From Amia ocellicauda (taxonomy: Eukaryota; Chordata; Actinopteri; Amiiformes; Amiidae), in assembly GCF_036373705.1 (NCBI RefSeq), contig NC_089851.1, forward strand, positions 54,327,440 through 54,391,439: a stretch of DNA of 64,000 bases. The letters run 5' to 3'. The translations under genes were made by a program, and so were the position numbers. The first letter of the stretch is position 1. Every line of letters starts with the position of its first letter. Below the pieces are notes generated by a model. That model made no database searches. It was not told the origin of the DNA and worked only from the letters and a program-made list of their open reading frames with translations. Of the stretch, positions 21,222 through 31,467 are shown one piece after another.

Positions 21222-21434
21222 TTATTTATGTTTGTAAAACACTTGATAAGCCTTGTTTTTTATAACCTTCTCAACTATTTGCATTACTTTCTCATCCACA
21301 CTTTCTAACAAGTCACTAAACCATCTTGAAGGTAGAGTGCATGTTTCAGAGAAAAGCACGCAGTAAGACAGCCCGCTACTGTAAAAAGAGGTAAGCAGAC
21401 AAATAGCACAGTTAACCCCACTCCGAGTGTGCAT
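21222..21434 (-). CDS. Unidentified ORF, possible upstream exon
   Basis: About 70 codons containing SGLSYCVLFSETCTLP and WFSDLLESVDEKVMQIVEK. A pyrimidine tract with CTCTTTTTACAG lies inside the frame and may be a splice acceptor, in which case the real exon starts near 21381. Relation to the downstream exon is inferred only from order and strand. No clear donor was found. Confidence 0.3.
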   Translation of the reverse strand: MHTRSGVNCAICLLTSFYSSGLSYCVLFSETCTLPSRWFSDLLESVDEKVMQIVEKVIKNKAYQVFYKHK

Positions 21435-21647
21435 AAAGAGATAGACAGGTCAGGTGAACAAATACCCTGTACAGGCATTCAGACCTCTGATGATTCTAGG
21501 GCCCTGTTGTTTAGTAAAATATGTCACATTTGTTGGCAACTGGTAGAAGATTTACACACAGCTCATAGAAAAATACATGTTTTGACAAATGTGTTAAAAC
21601 AAAAAGGGTATAACATCGAGTTTGCTGAATCGTCACACTGTGAGTGA
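21429..21647 (+). CDS. Polinton small ORF, unidentified
   Basis: 72 codons with a CxxC pair (KICHICWQLVEDLHTAHRKI) and a helical middle. It overlaps the start of the minus-strand frame by a few bases. No family recognised. It lies in the plus-strand block upstream of the polymerase. Confidence 0.35.
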   Translation: MHKEIDRSGEQIPCTGIQTSDDSRALLFSKICHICWQLVEDLHTAHRKIHVLTNVLKQKGYNIEFAESSHCE

Positions 21648-21666
21648 AAACCGCAATTAACAAATA

Positions 21667-21828
21667 ATGAAACAAGTAAGACACAAAGACACTCGGTCTG
21701 CACGTATCACGGCAGTACTGATAAAGAATATTAATGTAGCCAAAAGAATGCTGCGTAGGCTTAAATCTAGAATGGATGTGTCACAATTAGCAGGATCACA
21801 GACACCATTACAGCACAGTGGCGGTTGA
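21667..21828 (+). CDS. Polinton small basic ORF, unidentified
   Basis: 53 codons, rich in Lys and Arg (KRMLRRLKSRMDVSQLAG), directly ahead of the polymerase region. The composition suggests nucleic-acid binding, which is inference only. Confidence 0.3.
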   Translation: MKQVRHKDTRSARITAVLIKNINVAKRMLRRLKSRMDVSQLAGSQTPLQHSGG

Positions 21829-21829
21829 T

Positions 21830-24800
21830 GACCACCCAGCAAACTTGGAAATTCAGGAATATATTGATTTGATTGTGTCTGATGAATTAGCATTAGAAGC
21901 TGATAATAATAACCAACCAGACTTGGAAATTCAGGAATATATAGATTTGCACGTGTCTGATGGGTAAGCATTAGAAGCGAATGATAATGATAATCAGATT
22001 GGGGGTGGTGATGTAGCAATGTTAGAGGTGAATAATGAAAATGCTGAACAAATGGTTGAGGGTGGTGATGGCGGGGACCCGCCTCGGGTGTTTTTGGAGC
22101 GTATTCGTCACTATGACCGGGAACTTAACAGGTTCCGGGGAATGGAGTTTTATGAAGAATTCAGGTTTGTGAATCTGGATCTGGTAGAATCGTACTGGTG
22201 CTGCGCAAGGGCTGTTAAATGAAATATCACACAATGTGGGTCCTAATGATTTTGTACAGCTTAGACTGAGCTCGGGGTCATTAAATAATGCTTTCTGTTA
22301 GAGGAGGCAACATTTGGGGGAGCTGGATGAAACAGATTTCCTAGAGAGCATAGCTAATTTACTGCAAAGTCACACCGAAATCCTAATATGCAAGGTGGGG
22401 TACGGAGACGTATAAAAGGTATTTTGTTTTGCAAGATAATAGACAAGAAAAGGGCATGCCTCACTGATTTCAAAAACCAAGGTAACAATTTATGTTTTGC
22501 CACCAGTGTGTACCGCCTGTGGAAAGGGAAAGAATGCACAGATGTTTGTTTTACTTCACAAACAGCATTACTACGGGGTTTTAAACATCAGAACATTTAT
22601 AGGTGTTAACTATTTCTGTGATTATTGCCACGCAGTATATGGGCATAAAAATTGTCACACGTGTCGTAATTTGTGCAGAGCGTGTTTAGACCCCCACTGT
22701 TTTGAGGTTAAAGAGACCATCACCAGATGCGATGTATGTAAAATATTCTGTAGAGGTGGTGTCTGTCTCAGGAGACACAAGGCTAAAGCTGCCACCAAAG
22801 AGATTCAGTGTGTTCAACACTTTTACTGTACAGAGTGCTGGACTTTTCTCCCAATAATGCACACTTGCGAAGAAAAGCTCTTTCCGTGCTGTAAAAGTGT
22901 TATCCAGACACCTGACAATCATGTATGCTACATGAGCGTAATAAACATCCCCAAACAATCGGAAAAATACATTTTCTTTGATTTTGAATGCATGCAAGAA
23001 ACAGGACACACATCCCAAATTATGTTTATGCCTCACACATAAACAACAAATGCACATGGGAGTTTTATGGGGATTCTTGCTTATCTGACTTTGTGAAATG
23101 TTTCATTGACACGTGTTTTAAAAACTACACTTTTATTTCACACAATGGTAAAGGCTATGATAACTACTTGGTCATTAGAGAGCTCATACGTGAAAAGGTT
23201 GCTACACACTTCATCACACAAGGAGGTAAAATTATGTGCATGACAGTGACCGCTCTGAACATCAGGTTCATTGATTCATTACATTTCTTGCCTCTGAAAC
23301 TGAGCAATATGCCAAAAGCAATGGGGTTTGAGGGTGAGAAAGGCCATTTCCCACACTTCTTTAACACGGTCGCAAACCAAAATTATGTAGGACCCTTACC
23401 CGCTGAACAATTTTACGGGGTAGACTACATGATGGGTGCAGATAAAACACAGTTTCAGGAATGGTACGATGAGCACAAACTCGATGAATTGAAGCGGTAT
23501 TGTAGACAGGACGTGGACATACTGAGACAAGCTTGTACTACATTTAGAAACGAGATATTATGTATGACAGAGCAGATACGTCTGAAGTGTCCATCTGACC
23601 CTGATTCAGACCTGATTAAAGTCAGTCTTGACCCGTTTCAGTACATCACATTAGCCTCTGTGTGTATGACCATGTACCGGTACATGTTTCTCAGACCGCA
23701 GACCATAGCATTAGTCCATGACAATTATCACAACCAGAAAAAGCGGTTCTCGACCCCCGCTATTCAGTGGCTCATGTATACTGAACACACAGACAACATC
23801 AGTATACAACACGCACTAAAGCTGGGTGGTGAGCATAAATTTGGCCCGTACTATCTAGATGGTTTTGCAGTAATAAACGGTGTGTACACTGCTTTTGAGT
23901 ACCATGGATGTTTTTTTCATGGTTGCGATACCTGTTATAGCGAAAATGACGTTAACAGTGTGACAAAAACAACATTCGGCTGGCTATATCAAAAGACAAT
24001 GTATAAAACCGAATTCTTAAAATTACAAGGGTTTGATGTTAAAGTGATGTGGGAACACAAATGGAAGACAATGCTGAATGAAGACCAGGATGTTAGGGCA
24101 TTTATTTCCGAATCACAGTTACCAGCGCCTTTAGACCCCAGGGAGTCTCTATTCGGTGGGTGGACGAATGCAGTGACCCTGTATTATCAACCAAAACCTG
24201 GCTAGGAACTCCGTTACTATGATTTCACCAGTCTGTACCCGTTTGTAAATAAAACCAAATTGTACCCCGTTGGTCACCCGGATATAATATGCGAGGGCTT
24301 TGAAGATTTACAAAATTACTTTGGGCTCGCAAAAGTCAAAGTTTACCCTCCTAGAAGGTTGTTTTTCCCTGTGCTACCGACCAGAGTTGGTAAAAAACTG
24401 TTCTTTACACTCTGTCGGACGTGCGCTGACACCCAGCAGGGCCCCCCTGCACACACAGCGACGAGCAGCGAGCGCTTACCGGTGTCTGGTGCATGCCAGA
24501 GCTGCTGTCTGCTGTAGATAAGGGTTACAGAATAGCAGAAATATACGAGATCTGGCACTTTAAGCACTCGACCAACACGTTGTTTAGTGAATATATTAAA
24601 ACGCATTTAAAAGGCAAACAAGAAGCTTCAGGCTACCCCCAGTGGTGCAAAAATGACACAGACCGTGAACACTACATCAGAGAGTATCATGACAGAGAGG
24701 GGGTACACTTGGACCATTACAACATTACTAAGAATCCGGCCAAAAGACAGATTTCAAAACTGTTTTTGAATTCTTTATGGGGAAAATTTGGACAACGACC

Positions 24801-25435
24801 AGATTTACAAAACACCAGTATTGTGAGAGACCCCAACGAATTATTTAAATACGTGTTTGCCCCATACCACGAGGTCCCGTCTTGTGATTTTATTGATGAT
24901 GACGATGATTTTATGTGCCTGTGTCACCTGGAAACGGGGAAAAGAGCACTACACACAGCTTTCAAATGTAAATATTTGTATTGCCAGTTTCACCACCGCC
25001 TATGCTAGGTTAGAACTGTACTCTCTTCTGGATTCATTACAAGGTCGTTGTTTGTATTATGACACTGATTCAATCATTTATGTAAGCAGGCCAGGACAGT
25101 GGGACCCCAAGTTAGGAGATTATCTGGGTCAATTGACAAGTGAGCTGCCTCCGGATCAGCACATTACAGAGTTTGTTGCAACAGCACCTAAATCCTATGG
25201 ATATAAGCTCTCAGGAGGGAAAGCCTGTATCAAGGTAAAGGGTATCACATTAAACGTGGCTAATAGTGAGAAAATTAATTTCGATAGCCTAAAAGATTTG
25301 ATACTTGACTATGCGGATAAGTAGGCTGGTGCAAATGGTGAAATAAAAGACATTGCACTGCGGCAACCGGGGATAGTACGTGTTAAACGTGACTGGCACT
25401 TTGAGATGAGAACACTGCAAAAGACCGAGAGATAA
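21830..25435 (+). pseudogene. Polinton family B DNA polymerase (protein-primed), broken
   Basis: Replicates the element using a terminal protein as primer. Order of visible parts: an acidic N-terminal stretch with a 26-codon direct repeat (21843 and 21921); a Cys-rich zinc-binding region (22610-22800); exonuclease motif I FFDFECMQE (about 22975); Exo II SHNGKGYDNYLV (about 23140); Exo III YCRQDVDILRQ (about 23500); polymerase motif A DFTSLYP (about 24225); motif B NPAKRQISKLFLNSLWGKFG (about 24735); motif C YYDTDSIIY (about 25060). The reading is broken by in-frame TAA (21965), TAG (22299, 24203, 25322) and frameshifts near 22190, 22390, 22530, 23010, 24480 and 25000. Exo and Pol catalytic acids are still readable, so decay is fairly recent. 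Confidence 0.93.
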
Positions 25436-25463
25436 ATTACAGATTACAACGTTAGCTCGACAG

Positions 25464-25640
25464 ATGTATCCAGGCAAATCTCAATATTTTTTGGAAGCTT
25501 TTGAAGATGCCACCAAGAAGTATTTTGGATACTTATTTGTCGATGTCATGTCAAAGACCCCTGATGAATACCGTTTAAGGACGGGTCTTTTCCCCCCTGA
25601 CATCCCGGTGGTTTATGTGTTTAAAAAACAAAGAAAGTAA
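25464..25640 (+). CDS. Polinton small ORF after polymerase
   Basis: 58 codons from ATG, containing YPGKSQYFLEAFEDATKK and RLRTGLFPPDIPVVYV. The frame is also open upstream of this ATG, so it may be the tail of a longer protein or of the broken polymerase. It sits between polymerase and the small basic gene on the same strand. Function unknown. Confidence 0.5.
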   Translation: MYPGKSQYFLEAFEDATKKYFGYLFVDVMSKTPDEYRLRTGLFPPDIPVVYVFKKQRK

Positions 25641-25697
25641 AAGCCGCTGGTTTTCCAGCGTTGAGCACATTTGCTGTCTGTGACTCTGGCTGTCAGT

Positions 25698-26019
25698 ATG
25701 TCACTGCGTATGAAGAGAAAACTGGCTCTCCTGCAGCTGCTGGTTAAAGCCAAGCCGCAACAAGGCCATTCTGTGCGCCGCTGGAAGCGACCTGGTACAG
25801 GCCGTGTCAGAAATCGCTCTAAATACACTGAAAGGAAACATCCGCTTGAGCGCTAAACAATTTCAGAAACTCAAGAAAAGTGGCCACATTATAAAAACAC
25901 TTAGTAAAAAGACAGTGTCTGTTAAGAGAAAGAGAAATCTATTGAATCAGTCTGGGGGGTTTATCAGTAATTTGCTAAGTATTGCCATTCCCCTCATTAC
26001 CGGCTTACTGACCAGATGA
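25698..26019 (+). pseudogene. Polinton small basic protein, one frameshift
   Basis: Starts MSLRMKRKLALLQLL and ends with a hydrophobic tail containing GGFISNLLSIAIPLITGLL. The middle is Lys/Arg-rich. The two halves lie in different frames, with the shift near 25755. The 322 bp total length is one base over a multiple of three. The basic body and hydrophobic tail resemble small virion-associated proteins of Polintons and related viruses, but the exact role is not established here. Its stop overlaps the start of the next gene in ATGA. Confidence 0.7.
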
Positions 26020-26759
26020 AAATGCAATTCACTGAGAAAATGTATCTAGTACCTCAGAAACAGATGGGCCAAATTAAAGAGGACTTTCCAGTTGAACACG
26101 ACATCAGAAAAATAGCCACATATAAATTGGATGGTGAAATGAAAGATATTCTGCAAAGCTCTCAATTGGGTGAATATGACAAAGCGCTGCAGAGGTACTT
26201 GGCCCTGACGTGGCAGGCAGAATCTGAAAAAGCCACTTTGACTTTGCAGATGCCTGACACCGATACCCCGGCCGAAAAACCGCACACAGAGCCTGTTTTC
26301 GATTATATTTTAGACGCTATCCCACAAAGGCAAAATAAAAATGCCGAAATGGTGTCCAACAATTCTATAGCTAGCTGGAATGAGAATGGGGAATTTGTGT
26401 ACAAGGGGGGCCCTGTTCGTGGGTCTCATGTGATTGATCTGGTTAGGGCTGTCACACAGCCGCACACGCTGGCCACAGGAAGAGCCCCCAAAGGCTGGGG
26501 CAGTTTTATGATGGCGATGGCGGAGATTAACATCCCCGGTTCGGTACTGTCTAACAGAATAAACAGGGAGGTGTTGGAGAAACTGAAAACAACACCTACT
26601 AGAAACAGTTCTATGTCTATACAGAGAAATCCTATTTCTCCTGAACCAGACTTTGATATTTCGATGGAGGGGGCGGCTGCCCCACCCGAAACACCACAAA
26701 GAGACCAGCCAGCTAAAAAGCATCGGCTGTTTGGGAAATTACCATGGCTGTCTCTGTAA
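26016..26759 (+). CDS. Polinton conserved 247-residue protein
   Basis: Uninterrupted 247 codons. It overlaps the preceding stop by ATGA, which fits a compact viral-type gene order. There is a helical N-terminal half (MGQIKEDFPVEHDIRKI, GEYDKALQRYLALTWQ), a central GEFVYKGGPVRGSHVIDLV region, then a Pro-rich, low-complexity C-terminus ending in basic residues. No enzyme motif is visible. It is probably one of the Polinton-specific proteins of unknown function (PW/PX/PY class). Being open while its neighbours are broken may be chance. Confidence 0.65.
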   Translation: MKMQFTEKMYLVPQKQMGQIKEDFPVEHDIRKIATYKLDGEMKDILQSSQLGEYDKALQRYLALTWQAESEKATLTLQMPDTDTPAEKPHTEPVFDYILDAIPQRQNKNAEMVSNNSIASWNENGEFVYKGGPVRGSHVIDLVRAVTQPHTLATGRAPKGWGSFMMAMAEINIPGSVLSNRINREVLEKLKTTPTRNSSMSIQRNPISPEPDFDISMEGAAAPPETPQRDQPAKKHRLFGKLPWLSL

Positions 26760-27413
26760 AGCGGGTCCTCATGGTTTTATTTTTTGTATTATTATTTTGG
26801 TTGTTGTTTGTTTATATATAGGCTATAGAAATACATACATTGATGTTATCTGTAAAATGTTAAATCCTTGTGTGATTCTGATAATAAAAAAAGGAATTAT
26901 TATTATTATTATTATTATTATTGTGTTTGTATGTCAAAGAACATTATCAGTGGTGTTTCACTGTTTTAGTTTATTTGGTTTTTGTGTGTGCTGAATAAAA
27001 AATGTAACGCGTGATAAACTATGGTGTTTGTATGTATGGATTTATTAACTACATATAAACATAATTCATGTGTATATAATATTTTATTATCAGGTTAGCA
27101 GGCGTTACATATATGAGAATGCCACGTCATTAAGCTTAAACGCACACACACAAACATACACACAAGCATTATTCTATCATTCTATAGTGTCTATAGTGTT
27201 ATTCATACACTGTTCTAACATTGTTTATTTCTGTTCATGACTGATTTAGCAATTATGACAGATCCTAAAATCATGCATTCGGTTACACATCTGACAATTC
27301 TCATTTACATGAAGCTTAAACAGATACATAGGTCTCGTTCTCCTGTTATAAATTTTCACAAACTGCATTACTAATTAAATCTTCAGAATACAAATCCAAT
27401 ATCTGATTTTAAG
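26760..27413. other. Convergent intergenic region of the Polinton
   Basis: Separates the two gene blocks and holds their 3' ends. A plus-strand AATAAA lies at about 26993 and a minus-strand one (plus TTTATT) near 27040. AT-rich, with a (TTA)n tract at about 26893-26922. No ORF with coding character. This is where a missing gene such as the ATPase would have to be, if it were in the centre, but nothing is readable. Confidence 0.6.
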
Positions 27414-27791
27414 CTAGCCCCTTACAACGCTGTTGTAAAAAATACACACAGTGGTTTCCACATGTTGTGGATAAAGCATCCTGCAACTGTCTGGAGTTAA
27501 CACTGTTAACACTGAGTTTGTGTTTAAAAAACACATGATTGATTTAGGGAAAAAAGGAGCATTGGGGGGGAATCCGTAAGAATCAAAGAATTCGGCCTTC
27601 CCATCTCCTCCTAGATAGATAGCAAGCCAGTGCTCCCCGGGTCGGTCATGCGGATGTGTGTTGATGACGAAACAGGCCGGCCTGTGGACTCCTGACCGTT
27701 TGGGGAGCTTGTCAGATGGAAACACACCCAGAAAATAGTCTGTTGTGTAACTGTCCTTAGTCATGATGGCCCCAATCTGTTGCGTATTCAT
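27414..27791 (-). pseudogene. Polinton adenain-like cysteine protease, 3' end altered
   Basis: Maturation protease of the adenovirus-type C5 family, expected to process capsid proteins in the particle. Start chosen at the ATG giving MNTQQIGAIM. An alternative non-ATG upstream start overlaps the capsid gene. Visible catalytic set: His54 in GEHWLAIYL, Asp70 in FFDSYGFPP, Gln109 and Cys116 in TTVC, with the Gln-Cys spacing of 7 as in the family. After Cys116 the usual GxxC text is missing and the frame ends at residue 125, while another frame continues with YFLQQRCKGL. A deletion or frameshift just after the active Cys is likely. Otherwise the gene is well preserved. Confidence 0.85.
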
Positions 27792-27852
27792 GACCAGAGT
27801 ATTGAAAGCCACAAGGCAATCGTTTTTCAACTGTAGTCGTAAAGGACTTATC

Positions 27853-29095
27853 TTAATAATGATTAATGTTAATTTCAACAATGTTGTCAAAAACAGCATA
27901 CACTATCATGTTCACGGTGGTTGGTAATGGCTGGGCAAAACTAATTTCTGCTCTCAGGTTCCCTGTTTTTATGAGCGAATAGTGCCCAGTGCACTCTTGA
28001 TCCGGGCTGAGGTTAAATGCAAACAGTGTGTAACCTCTGGCAAACTCCTTACAGTCCACTACCAGAGGCTTGTCTTTGAGGTGCTTTCCGGCTGTTTCCA
28101 CCAGGTTAAAGTTATCATTTGCGAAATCCGGTTGTAGCGGTTTAGTAGGGATCTGCTCCCCATCTACTTACAGGGCCAGGAAATTAATATCACAATGTTT
28201 AAAGTAGAAGGGGTTTATCCACAAAACCAATTGCTATTATTTTAGCCAATTGTCCCAGAAACACATTTTCCTGGTTGCAGACCCTGCTTCCTCTGGCCAG
28301 ACTGAACACTTTCATATGAACCCGATCTACAGGGTATTTTGCATTAGCCACCTGCAGCACATCGGCATGACCCAGCCTGACAGCGGGGGCCACCCGGACC
28401 CTCTTCACAAACACAGCTGCTGAGAGAACCGACAGTTTGAAATCCTCAGCGTTGCTCATGAGACAGAACGCTTCTCTGTTACGGGTGAGTTGAATTTTTA
28501 TATCAACGCCGTTCAGCACTAATTTGTCTTGAAAAAACATGTCTGCATGAATACAACCCAACAATTCTAGTTTTCGGCTTCCTGCTGTATAGGCCGCTCT
28601 ATTTCTGAACCCCAGGTTTGTCCCGTTCAGTGCGGTTACTTCATGCTGGCCGGCTGTGTCCTTGACAAAAAGGCCTGCTGAGTACTATGTGTTCAAAGTG
28701 CTTTCACTGTAGTTGAGAATGGATTCTATTATAGCCCTGTATGGATAACAGTTGTTGCTCTGGCTAATAAGTCTGTCACCGATTGTGATGTCGACCTGGC
28801 TGAAAAGGGAGGCCACGGGGTAATTTACCAGGCCCACCCGATCATCCTGGGCCAGATCAGTGCCATCATGCTTAGTAATTTTACAAGTCAGGTAGATGAT
28901 CGTGTTGTTCAGATCTAGATAGTCCTCTCCGTTTCCAGTGATGTAGAATTCCAGTGGGGCATTGTCAGAGAGCGCTGTGAGGGGGGGCACCTACACATAG
29001 AAACTCTTCTCAATGCTGGTCTGTGTGGGCACCAGCTGAAAAAGGTCCAGTTCAGATTTGGTGCACTCCTCAGAACTGCAGTGAACGAAAGCCAT
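27853..29095 (-). pseudogene. Polinton major capsid protein (double jelly roll), broken
   Basis: Forms the hexon-like shell in the Polinton virus-like lineage. Start at the ATG at 29093-29095 (MAFVHCSSEECTKSELDLF). Further recognisable parts are PPLTALSDNAPLEFYITGNG, DRVGLVNYPVASLFSQVDI, HADMFFQDKLVLNGVDIKIQ and, near the end, GNLRAEISFAQPLP and VYAVFDN. Disruptions: TAG at codon 35 (28991-28993), TAG at 28685-28687, a frameshift with probable loss of residues near 28199, and TAA at 28168-28170. The final stop is at 27853. It lies between the protease and the basic capsid-associated gene, all on the minus strand. Confidence 0.88.
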
Positions 29096-29097
29096 GT

Positions 29098-29510
29098 TTA
29101 AAATATATCCCCGCGATGTTGTTGCCTGGAGCTCCTCTTCTTACCAGCCCCGTTTCTCTTATGATTGTGTTTCTTCTGTATAGTCCTTTTAACAGGGGCC
29201 GGCGGTCCTGTGAGCCCCAGTGGTGTCGTTCTTTTCCTTTTAATGCCTCTCCTGACCTTTCGGAGCATGAATTCTACTGGCCACCGCACTTGTAACCTGC
29301 CCGACCACATCTTTAGCTATGTTTCTGGCAGCCAATTTGACGTGTGGTTTGACAATTTCTAATCCGCGTCTCAGAAAAGGCATAGCTACCAGCTACCCCC
29401 GCACCGTATTGTACTGGCATCCCGGCGAAACCGGGGAGGCCGTTACCCGCCTGATACTTGTAGTAGTTCCTATACATGTGCGGGTCTCCATAGTTTTTAA
29501 CAATCACCAT
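29098..29510 (-). pseudogene. Polinton basic capsid-associated protein, two frameshifts
   Basis: The N-terminus MVIVKNYGDPHMYRNYYKYQ is followed by a Gly-rich GLPGFAGMPVQYGAGVAG. Then in a second frame comes an amphipathic stretch (RGLEIVKPHVKLAARNIAKD), and in a third frame a very basic tail (RKVRRGIKRKRTTPLG, KKHNHKRNGAGKKRS). The two frame changes lie near 29385 and 29270. The Gly-rich start, amphipathic helix and basic tail recall adenoviral cement or core proteins, which is inference. It starts 4 bp after the stop of the minor capsid gene. Confidence 0.7.
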
Positions 29511-29513
29511 GAT

Positions 29514-30257
29514 TTAAAAGTGGTTGTATCTAACAGGTTGGAAATGCAACTTCACTATCACCTTGCCGTATGCGAATGTCACATGTCCGTTCTGGTCAGT
29601 CTTTATTTCAGTGCTGATGGTGTCGAATTCATCCATGCTCAGGGGGACATAGTGGGGCTTATCATATAACAGCGTAACAAACTTGCCTTCTTCCCCTTTT
29701 TTAGGTATACAGCGCAGAAGCGGGGCATACATGTCACCCACTAGTTGGTGTTCAATTATATCGGTATAAACATACATGTGGTTAAAACCCGCTGTAATAT
29801 CCGCAGGCTGGGGCGATTCCCCCCCCCCCCCCTTCTCGGGAATGAACCCCAAGACATGTGCTAGCTGGCCCGTGGTAAAAAACAATAAAGTCGAATCCCT
29901 GAAAAGCCTCACGCTTCTAATATAGTTGTATTGAAAGTATACCTTGGGCAATGTGGGGACGGCCTTGACAGCATTATTCATGGCTGTTAACAATACATCA
30001 ATGTTTTTATAGTAGCCTTGTGATATTTCATAATACCAGTTTGTATCGGTTGTCTCAGAATGCAATTCAAAGCTCTGTTTCCTGTCAAACGTATTGATGG
30101 TCATGGGGTAGTGCATCTCCACCATCCCTACCTCCCATTTACCTGGTAGATCGATGGATTTGGCTAGATGGTCAGTGAAGTTGGAGCTCTTGTTGTTAGG
30201 AAATAGTGTCTCCGAGGCATTACTGGTAAAAGTCAGGTAAAATCCATTTTCACTCAT
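29514..30257 (-). CDS. Polinton minor capsid (penton-type) protein
   Basis: 247 codons without a break from the ATG at 30255-30257. It has the recognisable family text: MSENGFYLTFTSNASETLFP at the start, SSNFTDHLAKSIDLPGKWEVG, AHVLGFIPEKG, FNHMYVYTDIIEHQLVGD, and a closing TDQNGHVTFAYGKVIVKLHF. In the Polinton-virus lineage this protein is a single jelly roll that forms the vertices. It lies 4 bp after integrase. A run of 12 C bases on the plus strand (about 29821-29832) codes for the Gly run in GFIPEKGGGGES and is a likely slippage point. Confidence 0.85.
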   Translation of the reverse strand: MSENGFYLTFTSNASETLFPNNKSSNFTDHLAKSIDLPGKWEVGMVEMHYPMTINTFDRKQSFELHSETTDTNWYYEISQGYYKNIDVLLTAMNNAVKAVPTLPKVYFQYNYIRSVRLFRDSTLLFFTTGQLAHVLGFIPEKGGGGESPQPADITAGFNHMYVYTDIIEHQLVGDMYAPLLRCIPKKGEEGKFVTLLYDKPHYVPLSMDEFDTISTEIKTDQNGHVTFAYGKVIVKLHFQPVRYNHF

Positions 30258-30260
30258 TTT

Positions 30261-31323
30261 TTATCCTCTCACAACCCCCGGGGCTATGTCTTTCACCTCT
30301 GAAGCTTTGATCCAACTATTAAATTTAACTCCCCAACTCAGCCATTTGACTAAAACTTGTTTACCACGGCCACGGCCTCTGGAGTCTAAAATTTTCTGTA
30401 TTCGATAGACTCTGTCACCATTTGGGTTTATCTTTTGTAACTCTTCGGTGTAAAACTGACCTTTTATGTCGTCACCAGCATAATCTTTTAGTTTGTAAAT
30501 AGGCCTTAATCCAGGCACACATTTTTTAACTATGAATATTTCATCTGTGAATGTTTGCTCATACCCCTTTTCAAATTTCCCTTTTATTCTCGACACCCTC
30601 ACATGATCACCTTCTTTAAACTTAAATTTTGAAGGTTTGCTTTTTACAAATGACCCATACACAGTCCTCCACACCCTCAGGGCATTGTCATGGGTGACAT
30701 CTACTGGTCGTTCCTTGACAGTTCTATGGAATGTGTGATTGTAACTGTGAAACAGCTCTAAAGTACTTCCACATTTTCGATTTTATAGTCCTATTGAATC
30801 TCTCTACCACACTGGCTTTCACTTTACTATTTGTCACAAAATGTACAATTTGGTATTGCTTGAGAAGACTTTGAAAACCATGGTTGAGGAATTCTTTCCC
30901 CTGATCTGTCTGCAGTTTCTTTGGAACGCGCCCTTGGGTGAATATTCTTTTAAAGGCGGCACACACTTGCTGACCCGTTTTGTTTTTTAATGGTACTGCC
31001 CAGGCGTATTTGGACAACACATCTATACAGGTTAGAATGTATTTCATACCGTTGTTGAACTTTGAGAACTGACCCATTTCCACCAGGTCTGCCTGCCATT
31101 GCCAGTCAATGTCTTGTACCAGTGTCAAGTTCCTCTTAAACCTCACCCGCGCTGGTCTGTGCACTGTGTATGTATATTGATCCGATAACCATTGTGAAAC
31201 ATGTTCTCTTTTTATACGGTCACCCTTTGCTCTGGCACTTCTCAGCAGTGTATCGAGTCCTCCAAAACGACCGGCTTCTTTAGGCGTATAATAGATCTCT
31301 TTTAATCTCTCTTCATGGTTCAT
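30261..31323 (-). pseudogene. Polinton integrase with chromodomain, one break
   Basis: Retroviral-type DDE integrase that inserts the element. Start at the ATG giving MNHEERLKEIYY. Catalytic residues are Asp79 in WQADLVEM, Asp140 in QTDQGKEF and Glu174 in VVERFNRT. Near 30760 the frame changes and roughly 15 residues of the expected text seem to be missing. The second part resumes with HTFHRTVKERPVDVTHDN, runs through an SH3-like segment (KEGDHVRVSRIKGKF) and ends in a chromodomain-like module (VYRIQKILDSRGRGRGKQV, then LVKWLSW). The catalytic core is otherwise intact. Confidence 0.93.
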
Positions 31324-31379
31324 TTTCTCGTGATTAATGAATACACCCTTCAACTTAGTAACTTATACCAAATAGTAAC

Positions 31380-31462
31380 ACCCAGGTGGCTGAGTGCTTA
31401 AGGCATTGGACTTAAGATCTAATAGATGTATGTCTGTGTGGGTTGGAATTCCACTCTGGGTA
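31380..31462 (+). tRNA. tRNA-Leu (TAA)-like gene inside the Polinton
   Basis: 83 nt cloverleaf with the long variable arm of tRNA-Leu. The acceptor pairs ACCCAGG with TCTGGGT, with A73. The anticodon stem TTGGA/TCTAA encloses loop CTTAAGA with U33 and anticodon TAA. The variable-arm hairpin is AGA...TCT and the T stem is GTGGG/TCCAC. The A box is TGGCTGAGTGC. The T loop reads TTGGAAT, so the conserved C56 is G, which also damages the B box. A T6 terminator follows at 31468-31473. It lies between integrase (divergent) and the right inverted repeat, and has no counterpart at the left end. Possibly a captured tRNA gene or a relic of a regulatory or primer role. Confidence 0.85.
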
Positions 31463-31467
31463 AGTAC

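Noticed and set aside
21657-22019. 120-residue minus-strand ORF with HHH and HQ-rich text
   Set aside because: Shadow of the duplicated acidic start of the polymerase on the opposite strand.
22299-25324. TAG reassignment in the Polinton
   Set aside because: Frameshifts and TAA stops are also present, and CAG to TAG decay explains the pattern more simply. The tRNA-Leu-like gene reads UUA, not UAG.
31380-31462. tRNA-Leu-like sequence as part of the terminal inverted repeat
   Set aside because: The inverted-repeat match stops at about 31525 and the left end has no such sequence.
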